Source: G963701675 sp963701675 (GTDB lineage: Bacteria; Planctomycetota; Planctomycetia; Gemmatales; Gemmataceae). From it: DNA of 64,000 nucleotides. The notes beneath the pieces were generated by a model that saw only the letters and a list, made by a program, of their open reading frames with translations, did not search any database and was not told the DNA's origin. Of this stretch, positions 45,920 to 53,853 are shown in pieces. Position 1 is the first letter of the stretch. Each line of letters opens with the position of its first letter. The stretch covers positions 8,494,001-8,558,000 of the forward strand of contig OY969623.1 of NCBI GenBank assembly GCA_963701675.1. The letters are read 5' to 3'. The translations under genes and the position numbers were made by a program.

Positions 45920-46515
45920 CCGTCATTGCCGTAGGGCGCCCTGCGCACCACGGAGCGACGAAGGGCCGCTAGCTCCGCTTCCGTTTCGATGCCATTGACA
46001 TACTTCAACCAAGTCCGCCGCTCCGGTCGCGCTTCGGGCCACTCGCTCAGCCAGTCGCGTGCCCCTACGGGGTTTCGTGTCCCTAAACTCGACCAACGCC
46101 ACGCCTGAGCCTTGGCGACTAGGCCGGCTCGCTGTGGATTACGTTCCGCGTAGCGGCAAACTGCCCGTAGGTGGTCGCCCTCCTGGATCGGAAACGATTT
46201 GAACCGACCCTGATAAAGTGGGCCCGTGCCGGCCGTGTGGTAGTGTGCATGGTGGCGCTGTGTGTGGGTTACGGTCAACCAGCGTACATATCTCGACAGG
46301 TCGCCATCGGCTTTGGGCCACAGGACGAGATGCCAATGGTTGGGCATCAGGCAATAGGCCAGCAAACGCATCGGCTGGAACTCGTGTGCCTGGCGCAGCA
46401 CCTTCTCAAAGGCGTCGAAATCGCCTTCTTTGCGGAACAGAGTCACACGGCCGACGGCCCGATTGAGTACATGATAAACATAGCCGCCGCCCGCGAAGCG
46501 CAGTCGCCGAGGCAT
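45841..46515 (-). CDS. REP-associated tyrosine transposase (RAYT, Y1 family)
   Basis: 224 residues, the usual RAYT size. HUH-type signatures are visible: the N-terminal GGYVYHVLNRAV, MRLLAYCLMPNHWHLVLWP containing the His-x-His metal site, the catalytic Tyr region GPLYQGRFKSFPI, and YAERNPQRAGLV. It is a single-domain Y1 transposase thought to mobilise REP sequences. I use ATG 46515 (MPRRLRFAGGG); the open frame to 46668 reads through REP copy 2. It is bounded by inverted REP copies at 45819 and 46555, and a two-armed REPIN lies 1.1 kb away, so it could still act on them. Confidence 0.92.
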   Translation of the reverse strand: MPRRLRFAGGGYVYHVLNRAVGRVTLFRKEGDFDAFEKVLRQAHEFQPMRLLAYCLMPNHWHLVLWPKADGDLSRYVRWLTVTHTQRHHAHYHTAGTGPLYQGRFKSFPIQEGDHLRAVCRYAERNPQRAGLVAKAQAWRWSSLGTRNPVGARDWLSEWPEARPERRTWLKYVNGIETEAELAALRRSVVRRAPYGNDGWTERTARRLHLESTLRPRGRPAKDP

Positions 46516-46554
46516 GTCGGGAGTTAACCAATCAAGCGGTCGCCTGTCAAGATT

Positions 46555-46574
46555 AAAGACTCCCGACCCCTTTT
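46555..46574 (-). repeat. REP copy 2, upstream of the RAYT gene
   Basis: AAAGACTCCCGACCCC followed by TTTT, the reverse complement of copy 1 except near one end. It lies 40 bases before the RAYT start. A short polypyrimidine tandem (CCTTTTCTTTT twice) follows directly. Confidence 0.8.
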
Positions 46575-46692
46575 CTTTTCCCTTTTCTTTTCCAAATTTG
46601 GGAAAACGTTGATCTGGTGGGCATTTTTGTGCGCGATGGCACGGGAGTTGTTTGCGATTGGGCGACAACGTGGATGGGGCGGGAAGGTGTGG

Positions 46693-46730
46693 CAGTTCTG
46701 TTTTGACATATCAATGTCAAAACAGAACTG
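46693..46730. repeat. Perfect 17-bp inverted repeat
   Basis: Arms 46693-46709 (CAGTTCTGTTTTGACAT) and 46714-46730 pair perfectly around a 4-base loop; a bulge then allows four more pairs. No T tract follows on either strand. It lies between RAYT and the 3' end of the gene at 46778, on whose transcript it would form a very stable hairpin. Confidence 0.75.
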
Positions 46731-46777
46731 ACACTGATTATTCCCTGATTATGCCCCGAAGGCACGGAATTTGACAA

Positions 46778-47398
46778 TCAGTTCCTTCGTTCTGGCGGTA
46801 TCTCTCCTATTGACCGCCGTAGCGCAGCCAGGTAGCGGCCTAGCCGCTCACTTTTCACTTTTGTCTCCTGTTCGTGCGATATTTCGACTACGATCTTGTA
46901 CAGTAGTACGCTTTCGTCCTCGTAGCTTTCATGGTCCTTGGATACCGATACAGGGTGGTGCTTTCCTTCTCGAAAACACTGAACTCCGTCTACTTTGAAT
47001 CCTGCCACGGTCTTCCCAACGTCGTACAAACATATGACAATCGTCCTGCCATCAGTGGTGAGAATCTCGAGTTCGCCAAGTTTAGCGAATATCTTGTCAT
47101 TCTCCCAATCGTTACGCCCAGTGTCTTTTCTGGCGGGGGTGATCGTGTCAATAACCGCTCCGAAATATTCACGAGGAAGTGCAAACTTGGCGACTCCGTA
47201 GAGATTCTGCGTCTTAACATCATTTAACTTTGCAACGATCGACTTTACTTCGCCTTCGGGCGGGAGTTTAACGATGTGTGACCCGCCCTTAACCGATAGT
47301 ATGCAGACAATCACTAACCCAAGTGTTGCGCCAAGACAACCCAGTTTTACAAGTCGTCCACGGGTTGATATAGATCGCTGTAACATTGGCCGAAACAT
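46778..47398 (-). CDS. Membrane-anchored hypothetical protein
   Basis: 206 residues: basic N-terminus, one membrane segment (LGCLGATLGLVIVCILSV, about 21-38), then an extracytoplasmic domain with segments such as NLYGVAKFALPREYFGAVIDTI, ELEILTTDGRTIVICLYDVG and LLYKIVVEISHEQET. No family was recognised. The ribosome site is weak. It is less GC-rich than its neighbours and lies in the RAYT/REP island, so it may belong to the accessory content of the genome. Confidence 0.6.
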   Translation of the reverse strand: MFRPMLQRSISTRGRLVKLGCLGATLGLVIVCILSVKGGSHIVKLPPEGEVKSIVAKLNDVKTQNLYGVAKFALPREYFGAVIDTITPARKDTGRNDWENDKIFAKLGELEILTTDGRTIVICLYDVGKTVAGFKVDGVQCFREGKHHPVSVSKDHESYEDESVLLYKIVVEISHEQETKVKSERLGRYLAALRRSIGEIPPERRN

Positions 47399-47453
47399 CC
47401 ACTGAAATTCTTACACAAACCCGTGCGGATCCTGACACGGTAGATTTCAATCG

Positions 47454-47616
47454 TTAAGGGGCGGGTGTCGGTGCCAATGGTCCGTTCAACGGCGGCCTCC
47501 ATTTTACATTGTCATGCACCTTTGCCACGCCATAGACAGTGTGATCATACTTGGGCAGGAATTTCTTATGGTCGACTTGTTTGTCGCGTGCGCCCTCCGT
47601 GAACTTTGTTCCAGAA
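47454..47616 (-). pseudogene. Possible 3' gene fragment cut off by the REPIN
   Basis: After the REPIN the minus strand reads SGTKFTEGARDKQVDHKKFL and on to a Pro-rich end, NGPLAPTPAP, 53 codons before a stop. It looks like a natural C-terminus. It shares the short YGVAK string with the neighbouring protein at 46778, perhaps by chance. No start is present; the rest of the gene is not found beyond the REPIN. Confidence 0.35.
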
Positions 47617-47927
47617 AAAACAAAGGGGTCGGGAGTCTTTAATTTGGACAGCGTAAGAACCGCACTACGAACAAAGACTCCCGACCCCTTTGTTTTCCCC
47701 GAGAATGTGGGACATGGGCATTGAATCCAGACCGGAAGGGATCGCCGGGCGGACAAGCGAGGCGTCGTGCGCTCGCTCCACGACGGACTCATTATACTAT
47801 ACATGCGTATACTTAGTCAAGATGAAGACATTGAAAGGTGGCTCCCTGGAGAGGAAGTGCACGAGGGCGTGTGACCCCTAAGGCCAAACTAAGACCCTAG
47901 CGTTCGATCATTTTGGGGTTTACGGCA
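47616..47927. other. Non-coding stretch containing the REPIN
   Basis: Apart from the REPIN, no gene is supported. The part at about 47788-47825 is AT-rich (ATTATACTATACATGCG), unlike its surroundings, and may hold a promoter. Confidence 0.4.
47617..47696. repeat. REPIN: two inverted REP arms around a 32-base spacer
   Basis: The 24-base REP at 47617-47640 and its exact reverse complement at 47673-47696 form an 80-base unit able to fold into one long hairpin. The arms match REP copy 1 at the RAYT gene exactly, which identifies the likely cognate transposase. Confidence 0.88.
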
Positions 47928-49577
47928 CTACGGCACCGCCGTCGGCGGCCCCACCGGGTCGGCGTCGGCCGGTTTCGGCCGGGCGCGGACCCATTCGTCC
48001 GCCCCGAGGTCGATGCGGCCGTAGAGGACGCGCGGGTCGCCGTCGATGTCGGTTTCGCCGACGCCCGTATAGGCCGGGTCGCCTTTGTTGATCACCGGCG
48101 AGCCGGGTTTCAGGTGATAGTCGCCGGCCGAGGGGTTCACGAACTTCGGATCGACGTTCAGAATGCCGGGACCCCAGTTGAGCGTGCCGGACGCCTTCGT
48201 CACGCCGTCCTGCCCGCCTTCGATGTCGGTGTAGCTGATGGTGCAGGCGGAGCATCCGATAATGTAGATCTCATTCGCGTCGCCGGCGTCGCCGTTACCG
48301 TAGACGATCGAGTTTGCCACTGTGAGTGTACTCGTCGAACCGCTGCGGAATATTCCGTCGCCTTTATCATCTGACATATTACTACTAAGGGTCACCCCGT
48401 TAATAATTAGATTGGCGCCGATGGCCAACATGCCGCCACCATCACTGCCCGCACCTGTAGTTGAGTTATTGAAGACGGCACAGTTCTCTACGCGCAATGT
48501 GTGGGATGCTGAAAATCCCTCAACATAGATTCCGCCACCGAAAAGGGAAGCAGAATTGCCGGTGATTTTGGAGTTCCGCAACGTAAGCCCGACGTCAAGT
48601 AAATCCAGTCGACCACCGTAAGTGGAACCAAGACTTTCATAACCCGTGCCCCCAGTTAGGGTGAATCCGTCAACCACGGTACTGGTGCTTTGCCCGCTTT
48701 CAAGGAACGAAAAAACGGATGTCGATTGCCCGCTCCCGTCAATCACCGTCACCTCCGGCCCGTTGACGCTCTGCAGGGTGAAGTCGATGCCATTGGGGGC
48801 GACGAGGTTTTCGACATAGGTGCCGTCATCGACGAGGATGCTATCGCCGTTGGCGGCGGCGTTGAGGCCGTCCTGAATTTTGCAGTAGGGGTTGCCGGCG
48901 GAGCCGTCGCCGGTACTGGGGCAGGTGTCGTCATCGACGTAGATGGTGTTGGCGCGCGAGCCCGGCGGCGGATCGGGGCGATACAGCTTGCCGACGCTCT
49001 CTTTGCCCGGCGTCAGGACATCGTCGCTGGCCGTCGGGCCGTTGGCGTGGCCGCCGCGACTGACGCCGGCGGCGAACGCGGGGTGGATGGTGACCGGCGC
49101 CACAACGCTCGACGACGGGGAGAAAGGGACATTAACCCGCGGCGTAAGCGAGGGAGAGGCCACGCCCGCCGACGTAAGTCCCGCCCTCGCTAACGCGTCG
49201 GGTTGGTGTGTGGTTCGTTGTACAGGGGTGGCACGCCCGTCCGCCGCGGCGGATTCGACGGGCGTGGGGGACGGCACCTGTTCAGCGGTCAGCACGCCCT
49301 TCGAAGACTCAGGGCGTGCCACACCATCAAAGGACTCAGTGAACAACATCAACCCAAGCTGGGTGGCCGGGGCGGAGTCTTCGACGCCCCGGTTTGCCAT
49401 GCCTGATGCCGTGCCGGGGCTTCGAAGACTCAGCCCCGGCCACCCGACGTCAGGCGCCATCAATCCCATCCCCCACAGGACGCCGAGCAAGGCGTCGCCG
49501 GGCGGCAATCGGTCTTCGAGAGTCTCCAAACGCGGGGAATGGATTCGATACGAAGACAGACCCTTGGCGTGTCTCAT
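47928..49577 (-). CDS. Planctomycete surface protein with right-handed beta-helix
   Basis: 549 residues from ATG 49577, which has AAGGAG 7 bases upstream. The N-terminus carries the planctomycete extracellular motif PRLETLEDRLPPG. Residues about 40-220 are a low-complexity linker encoded by hairpin repeats. From about 240 (TIYVDDDTCPSTGDGSAGNPYC-like) a parallel beta-helix begins, with rungs such as TVVDGFTLTGGTGY, LTLRNSKITGNSASLFGGGIY and TLTVANSIVYGN, ending in the DPKFVNPSAGDYHLKPGSP cap of choice-of-anchor/pectate-lyase-like proteins. It is probably secreted and cell-surface bound; no catalytic residues were identified. Confidence 0.87.
   Translation of the reverse strand: MRHAKGLSSYRIHSPRLETLEDRLPPGDALLGVLWGMGLMAPDVGWPGLSLRSPGTASGMANRGVEDSAPATQLGLMLFTESFDGVARPESSKGVLTAEQVPSPTPVESAAADGRATPVQRTTHQPDALARAGLTSAGVASPSLTPRVNVPFSPSSSVVAPVTIHPAFAAGVSRGGHANGPTASDDVLTPGKESVGKLYRPDPPPGSRANTIYVDDDTCPSTGDGSAGNPYCKIQDGLNAAANGDSILVDDGTYVENLVAPNGIDFTLQSVNGPEVTVIDGSGQSTSVFSFLESGQSTSTVVDGFTLTGGTGYESLGSTYGGRLDLLDVGLTLRNSKITGNSASLFGGGIYVEGFSASHTLRVENCAVFNNSTTGAGSDGGGMLAIGANLIINGVTLSSNMSDDKGDGIFRSGSTSTLTVANSIVYGNGDAGDANEIYIIGCSACTISYTDIEGGQDGVTKASGTLNWGPGILNVDPKFVNPSAGDYHLKPGSPVINKGDPAYTGVGETDIDGDPRVLYGRIDLGADEWVRARPKPADADPVGPPTAVP
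49134..49266. repeat. Inverted repeats within the linker of the beta-helix gene (set 1)
   Basis: AACCCGCGGCGTAAGCGAGGG at 49134-49154 is an imperfect inverted copy of 49184-49204 (start CCCTCGCTAACGCG). A second hairpin with perfect 10-bp arms CACGCCCGTC/GACGGGCGTG is at 49232-49241 and 49257-49266. Both lie inside the coding sequence. Confidence 0.65.
49292..49440. repeat. Three hairpins with an invariant 10-base loop (set 2)
   Basis: Hairpin A: arms 49292-49300 and 49311-49319 (GCACGCCCT/AGGGCGTGC). B: arms 49367-49374 and 49385-49392 (CCGGGGCG/CGCCCCGG). C: arms 49413-49421 and 49432-49440 (GCCGGGGCT/AGCCCCGGC). The loop is TCGAAGACTC in A and C and its reverse complement GAGTCTTCGA in B. 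Stems differ but every pair is kept. A possible decayed copy is at 49327-49337. All lie within the linker region of the surface-protein gene, in different reading frames. Confidence 0.8.
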
Positions 49578-49876
49578 CTGCCGGGCTCCTTGGTGCGACG
49601 GAGAACCAAATCGAATCGCGCGCCAGCACAGCGACGCGAAACCATGAACCGCTGGGTGGAAAGCGGTATTGTGGTCAGGCACGGGCGGAATTGCAAGAAA
49701 AACTATGCAAACGAATTGAAATGGGGCGACGCTTCGTGTCACAAGATCCCCATGCGGGGAATTATGGCAAACCGTCTCATTTGTGTTCTGAAGTGTTGCC
49801 CACATTGAGGGTTAGCGACTTGCCACAAATCGCGCGAATTATGGCAAACGGGTCGCGTCGCACTGACGCCCGCTCT

Positions 49877-50866
49877 CTAATACTCCCCGATCGTATCACC
49901 CTTGCTTCGGGTCGACAGCGCGTCCAGGACGTTGTCGGCGCCGTAGGGGAGAAATCGAACGGCGCCGTCGGCGTACAGGAAGTTCGCGCCGCCCATGTGC
50001 AGGCTGAAGAAATGCGCCTGGTCGCACATCGTGTCCATTCGGCCGGGCTGCAGGCCGAGCTTGGGCGTCGGCGGGCAGTCGTGATGCGGATATTGGTTGC
50101 GGATGTAATCGTAGAATCCACCTTCACGCGCCCCCAAGACGACTTCGCCGGTTCCGGTTTCTTGATCGTAACCATTGGATGCGAACCAGCCGCCGCAGAC
50201 GAATTCCTCATGGCCCGGCCGTTCACCGGCAAGAAGGGTGTTGCTGGTGCCGTCTCGTGCGTCGGTCATTCGAACGCGGCTCTGACCGTAAATCATGCCG
50301 TTCTGATCGCCGCCCTTTGCCGCCCGAATGCCACCGACTGCTACATAGGAGAAGATCGCCAGGCGGTAGACGCCACGGTAATTGTTCGGGTGTTCGTATA
50401 CTCGCGGCCGAATGTCCTGTGGACAAATCCATAACGGTACCGGAGTCTCCATTGCCGGATTGGGCTTAGCCTTTGCGTAATCATTCCAGTAATCGCCCCA
50501 GGGGAACCAGTGCATGCCGCCGCGATGGGCCCATTCTTCGGCCATGCGGAACAACGGTTCTTGCTCGGCTTCGCGGAGAATGTGAGCAAACCATGTCCAA
50601 TACGGGTGATAGCCATGGTGCGGGCTGGGATTGTGTGGCGCTTCCTTCGGATCTTTCATGCCGGGCGGCAGCGACATGTGCGTCGCTTCGTAATGCTGCA
50701 CCGCGATGCCGATTTGCTTGAGTTGATTCTGGCATTGAGTACGCTTGGCCGAGTCGCGCACCTTTTGCACAGCCGGCAGCATTAATGCGATCAACACACC
50801 GATGATCGCAATCACCACGAGTAATTCAATGAGCGTGAAGCCAGGCCGTTTACGTTCGCACGACAT
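49877..50866 (-). CDS. DUF1559 protein with type IV pilin-like N-terminus
   Basis: 329 residues with the prepilin cleavage/methylation motif GFTLIELLVVIAIIGVLIAL at residues 9-28, the linker AVQKVRDSAKRTQCQNQLKQ, and the DUF1559 C-terminal signature (HMGGANFLYADGAVRFL). This family is hugely expanded in planctomycetes; members are thought to be pseudopilin-like surface or secretion components, function unproven. GGGGGG precedes the ATG. It lies 299 bases upstream of the beta-helix gene on the same strand. Confidence 0.93.
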   Translation of the reverse strand: MSCERKRPGFTLIELLVVIAIIGVLIALMLPAVQKVRDSAKRTQCQNQLKQIGIAVQHYEATHMSLPPGMKDPKEAPHNPSPHHGYHPYWTWFAHILREAEQEPLFRMAEEWAHRGGMHWFPWGDYWNDYAKAKPNPAMETPVPLWICPQDIRPRVYEHPNNYRGVYRLAIFSYVAVGGIRAAKGGDQNGMIYGQSRVRMTDARDGTSNTLLAGERPGHEEFVCGGWFASNGYDQETGTGEVVLGAREGGFYDYIRNQYPHHDCPPTPKLGLQPGRMDTMCDQAHFFSLHMGGANFLYADGAVRFLPYGADNVLDALSTRSKGDTIGEY

Positions 50867-51094
50867 CGTTGTCCCCCCGGAAAGATGTGCTGCACCCGTG
50901 GGCGCTCATTCCCCTTCGCAATGCAAAAGCGAGTATTAATAATCTATTAGAACCAGACTTTGGATGAAATGCGACTATTCAACCCGGTTTTTTCCACGAA
51001 ACTCCGGAAGAGCCAAACCTTCCCGGTTCGAGAGCAGGCCTTTAGAATGCCAACCAAGCTCGCGCTCCACTAGATTTTGCACGGAGAACGACGA

Positions 51095-53056
51095 ATGGGC
51101 CACAGCGCCTCATCGAACATCGACAGCTTACTCAAGGAAACACGACTATTTCCAGCGCCCGCGGAGTTCTCCGCTCAGGCGCGCGTGAAGAACGTCGCCG
51201 AGTACGAGAAAATGTGGCAGCGAGCCAAGGACGATCCGGAGGGATTCTGGGCGGACGAAGCCCGGAGCCTTCACTGGTTCAAACCGTGGGAAAAGGTTCT
51301 GAACTGGAAAGAGCCGCACTGCCAGTGGTTCATCGGCGGCAAGCTCAACGCCAGCTACAACTGCATCGACCGGCACCTCGAGAACGGGCGAAAGAACAAG
51401 GCGGCGATCGTGTGGGAGGGTGAACCCGGTGACAGCCGCGTGCTCCGTTACCAGGACCTTCACCGAGAAGTCTGCAAGTTTGCCAACGTCCTGAAGCAGC
51501 AAGGAGTCAAGGCCGGCGACCGCGTGACGCTTTACATGCCGATGATTCCCGAGCTGGCGATAGCCATGTTGGCGTGCGCACGAATCGGCGCGACACACAG
51601 CGTCGTCTTTGGCGGCTTCAGTGCCGAAGCCGTCGCCGACCGCAACAACGATGCCCAGGCCAGCGTCCTTATCACCGCCGACGGCGGCTGGCGTCGCGGC
51701 AAGGTGGTGCCGCTCAAACAGAACGTCGACGCCGCATTGCTGAAGTCACCGACCGTCAAGAAATGCATCGTCTATAACCGTTGTAATCAACCCGTTGAGA
51801 TGAAGCCGGGCCGCGACTTTTGGTGGCACGAGCTGATGGCCGATGTCTCCGCCGATTGTCCCGCTGAGCCGCTCGACAGCGAGCACCCGCTTTTTGTTCT
51901 TTACACCAGCGGTTCGACCGGAAAACCGAAGGGTGTTCTTCACACGACAGCGGGATACCTACTGGGCACGTCGTTCACGCATCGGCTTGTGTTCGATCTT
52001 CGTGAGGATGACACCTATTGGTGCACCGCCGATCTCGGTTGGGTCACCGGCCACAGCTACATCGTCTACGGCCCGCTTGCCAACGGCGGCACGACGTTGA
52101 TGTACGAAGGCGCGCCCAATCATCCGCGCGAAGATCGATTTTGGAGCATCATCGAGAAGTACCGCGTAAACACGTTCTACACGGCGCCGACAGCCATCCG
52201 CGCGTTTGTCAAATGGGGTGACCAATGGCCGCAGAAGCACGACTTATCGAGCCTCCGGCTACTCGGCACGGTCGGCGAGCCGATCAACCCCGAAGCATGG
52301 ATTTGGTATCACAGGGTGATCGGCAATAGCCGATGCCCCATCGTCGATACCTGGTGGCAAACAGAAACCGGAATGATTTTGATTTCGCCCTTGCCGGGAG
52401 CGATCCCAACGAAGCCCGGCTCGGCAACCCGTCCGCTTCCCGGAGTCGTGCCGGAGGTTGTCGACAAGGACGGCAAGCCCGTGCCACGAAACACAGGCGG
52501 CTTGCTCGTAATCCGCAAACCGTGGCCGGCCATGATGCGAACCATTTTCGGCGATGACGAAAGATATCGACAGCAATACTGGAGTCAAATCCCCGGCGCC
52601 TATTTCACCGCCGACGGCGCCCGCCAAGACGAAGACGGGTACTTTTGGTTAATGGGACGTGTCGACGACGTCATCAACGTCGCCGGCCACCGCTTGAGTA
52701 CGATGGAAGTGGAAAGCGCCTTGGTGCACCATCCGAAAGTTGCCGAGGCGGCCGTGGTCGGCAAGCCGGACGAGATAAAGGGTGAGTCACTGGCCTGTTT
52801 CGTGACGTTGGTCCAGGGTGAAACGCCGTCGCCGCAACTCAAGCAGGACCTTCGCGAGCACGTCGCCAAAGAGATCGGCTCCCTCGCCAGACCAGACGAC
52901 ATCCGCTTCACCGACGCGCTGCCGAAAACGCGCTCCGGGAAGATCATGCGGCGGCTGCTACGCGACATCGCCGGCGGCCAGAAAACCACGGGAGACACCA
53001 CCACATTGGAAGACTTCACCGTGTTGGCTAAGCTCCGCGAAGACGAGGAAAGTTGA
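51095..53056 (+). CDS. acs: Acetyl-coenzyme A synthetase
   Basis: 653 residues; it activates acetate with ATP and CoA to acetyl-CoA. ATG 51095 is preceded by GGAGAA at 7 bases; the frame also opens with a TTG at 51077. Motifs: YTSGSTGKPKGVLHT (A3), DTWWQTETGMI (A5 region), YFTADGARQDEDGYFWLMGR-like A7/A8, and the C-terminal SGKIMRRLLR with the catalytic Lys that is commonly acetylated. Length agrees with bacterial Acs. It is followed 33 bases later by the lipid-transport ATPase, on the same strand, probably without functional link. Confidence 0.95.
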   Translation: MGHSASSNIDSLLKETRLFPAPAEFSAQARVKNVAEYEKMWQRAKDDPEGFWADEARSLHWFKPWEKVLNWKEPHCQWFIGGKLNASYNCIDRHLENGRKNKAAIVWEGEPGDSRVLRYQDLHREVCKFANVLKQQGVKAGDRVTLYMPMIPELAIAMLACARIGATHSVVFGGFSAEAVADRNNDAQASVLITADGGWRRGKVVPLKQNVDAALLKSPTVKKCIVYNRCNQPVEMKPGRDFWWHELMADVSADCPAEPLDSEHPLFVLYTSGSTGKPKGVLHTTAGYLLGTSFTHRLVFDLREDDTYWCTADLGWVTGHSYIVYGPLANGGTTLMYEGAPNHPREDRFWSIIEKYRVNTFYTAPTAIRAFVKWGDQWPQKHDLSSLRLLGTVGEPINPEAWIWYHRVIGNSRCPIVDTWWQTETGMILISPLPGAIPTKPGSATRPLPGVVPEVVDKDGKPVPRNTGGLLVIRKPWPAMMRTIFGDDERYRQQYWSQIPGAYFTADGARQDEDGYFWLMGRVDDVINVAGHRLSTMEVESALVHHPKVAEAAVVGKPDEIKGESLACFVTLVQGETPSPQLKQDLREHVAKEIGSLARPDDIRFTDALPKTRSGKIMRRLLRDIAGGQKTTGDTTTLEDFTVLAKLREDEES

Positions 53057-53089
53057 AACCGCTCGCTAAGCCGCAAGCGGCATTCTATC

Positions 53090-53853
53090 ATGGATTCGTT
53101 CATCCGATTCGACTCGGTATCCATTCAATTCGGACATCAGCCGGTATTGCGAGACATCAGCTTCGAGGTGCCACGCGGTCAAACCTTAGCCGTGATCGGT
53201 GAAAGCGGTTGCGGTAAGACGGTCCTTCTCAAGTTGTTGATTGGATTACTGCGGCCGACAAAGGGCCGAATCGTTTTCGACGGCCGCGATCTCAATGAAC
53301 TCAGCGAAGCGGAATTAACACGCCAGCGGTTGCGGTTCGGCTTTCTTTTTCAAGGCGCCGCGCTCTTCGACAGCCTCAGCGTCTACGAAAACGTCGCATT
53401 TGGCTTACGCGAACAAGGACGGCCTGACGCGGACATTCGCGAAACCGTCCGGCAACGGCTCCAGGAAGTCGGGCTACCAGACGATGTCGACGCCAAAAAA
53501 CCCGCCGAGCTGTCGGGCGGAATGAAGAAGCGGGTTGGACTGGCGCGCGCTTGGCCCTCGACCCGGAGGTCATGCTTTACGACGAACCCACCACCGGGCT
53601 CGATCCGATTATGACCGAAGTGATCAATGAATTGATCCTTCAAACTCGGCAAAAGCATCCGGTAACGAGTATCGTGGTCACGCATGAAATGAAGACCGTG
53701 CGGAAAGTAGCGGAGCGGGCGATTATGCTGTATCCGCTGTCGCGCCTTCAACCGGGCGAGGCCCAGATTATATTCGACGGACCCCCGGCGGACCTGGGAA
53801 CAAGCGACGACCCGCGAATCGCACACTTTGTCGCCGGCGGAGATGGGCGATGA
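53090..53853 (+). CDS. MlaF-like ABC ATPase (single frameshift near 53550)
   Basis: About 254 residues once one missing base after 53550 in a GCGCGCGC run is restored (VGLARA then LALDPEVMLYDEPTTGLDP). Walker A is GESGCGKTV, the signature LSGGMKKRVGLARA lies just before the shift, and Walker B LYDEPTTGLDP just after it. The MKKR signature is typical of MlaF ATPases that drive phospholipid movement with an MlaE permease. No permease gene lies here. The stop overlaps the MlaD-like start as ATGA, so the two proteins are co-translated. Confidence 0.85.

Noticed and set aside
45819..47696. REP copies as a CRISPR array
   Set aside because: Spacing is irregular, copies are inverted relative to each other and they flank a Y1 transposase; no cas genes are present.
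49292..49440. Surface-gene hairpins as transcription terminators
   Set aside because: They lie inside an open reading frame, lack T tracts and occur in both orientations.
49394..50434. 346-codon plus-strand frame across the beta-helix leader and DUF1559 gene
   Set aside because: Opposite to the pilin-like DUF1559 gene with a clear ribosome site; composition is that of a shadow frame.
53540..53560. Programmed ribosomal frameshifting in the MlaF-like gene
   Set aside because: There is no X-XXY-YYZ slippery heptamer or downstream structure that I can see, the local sequence is a GC repeat prone to sequencing error, and the same problem recurs in unrelated genes.
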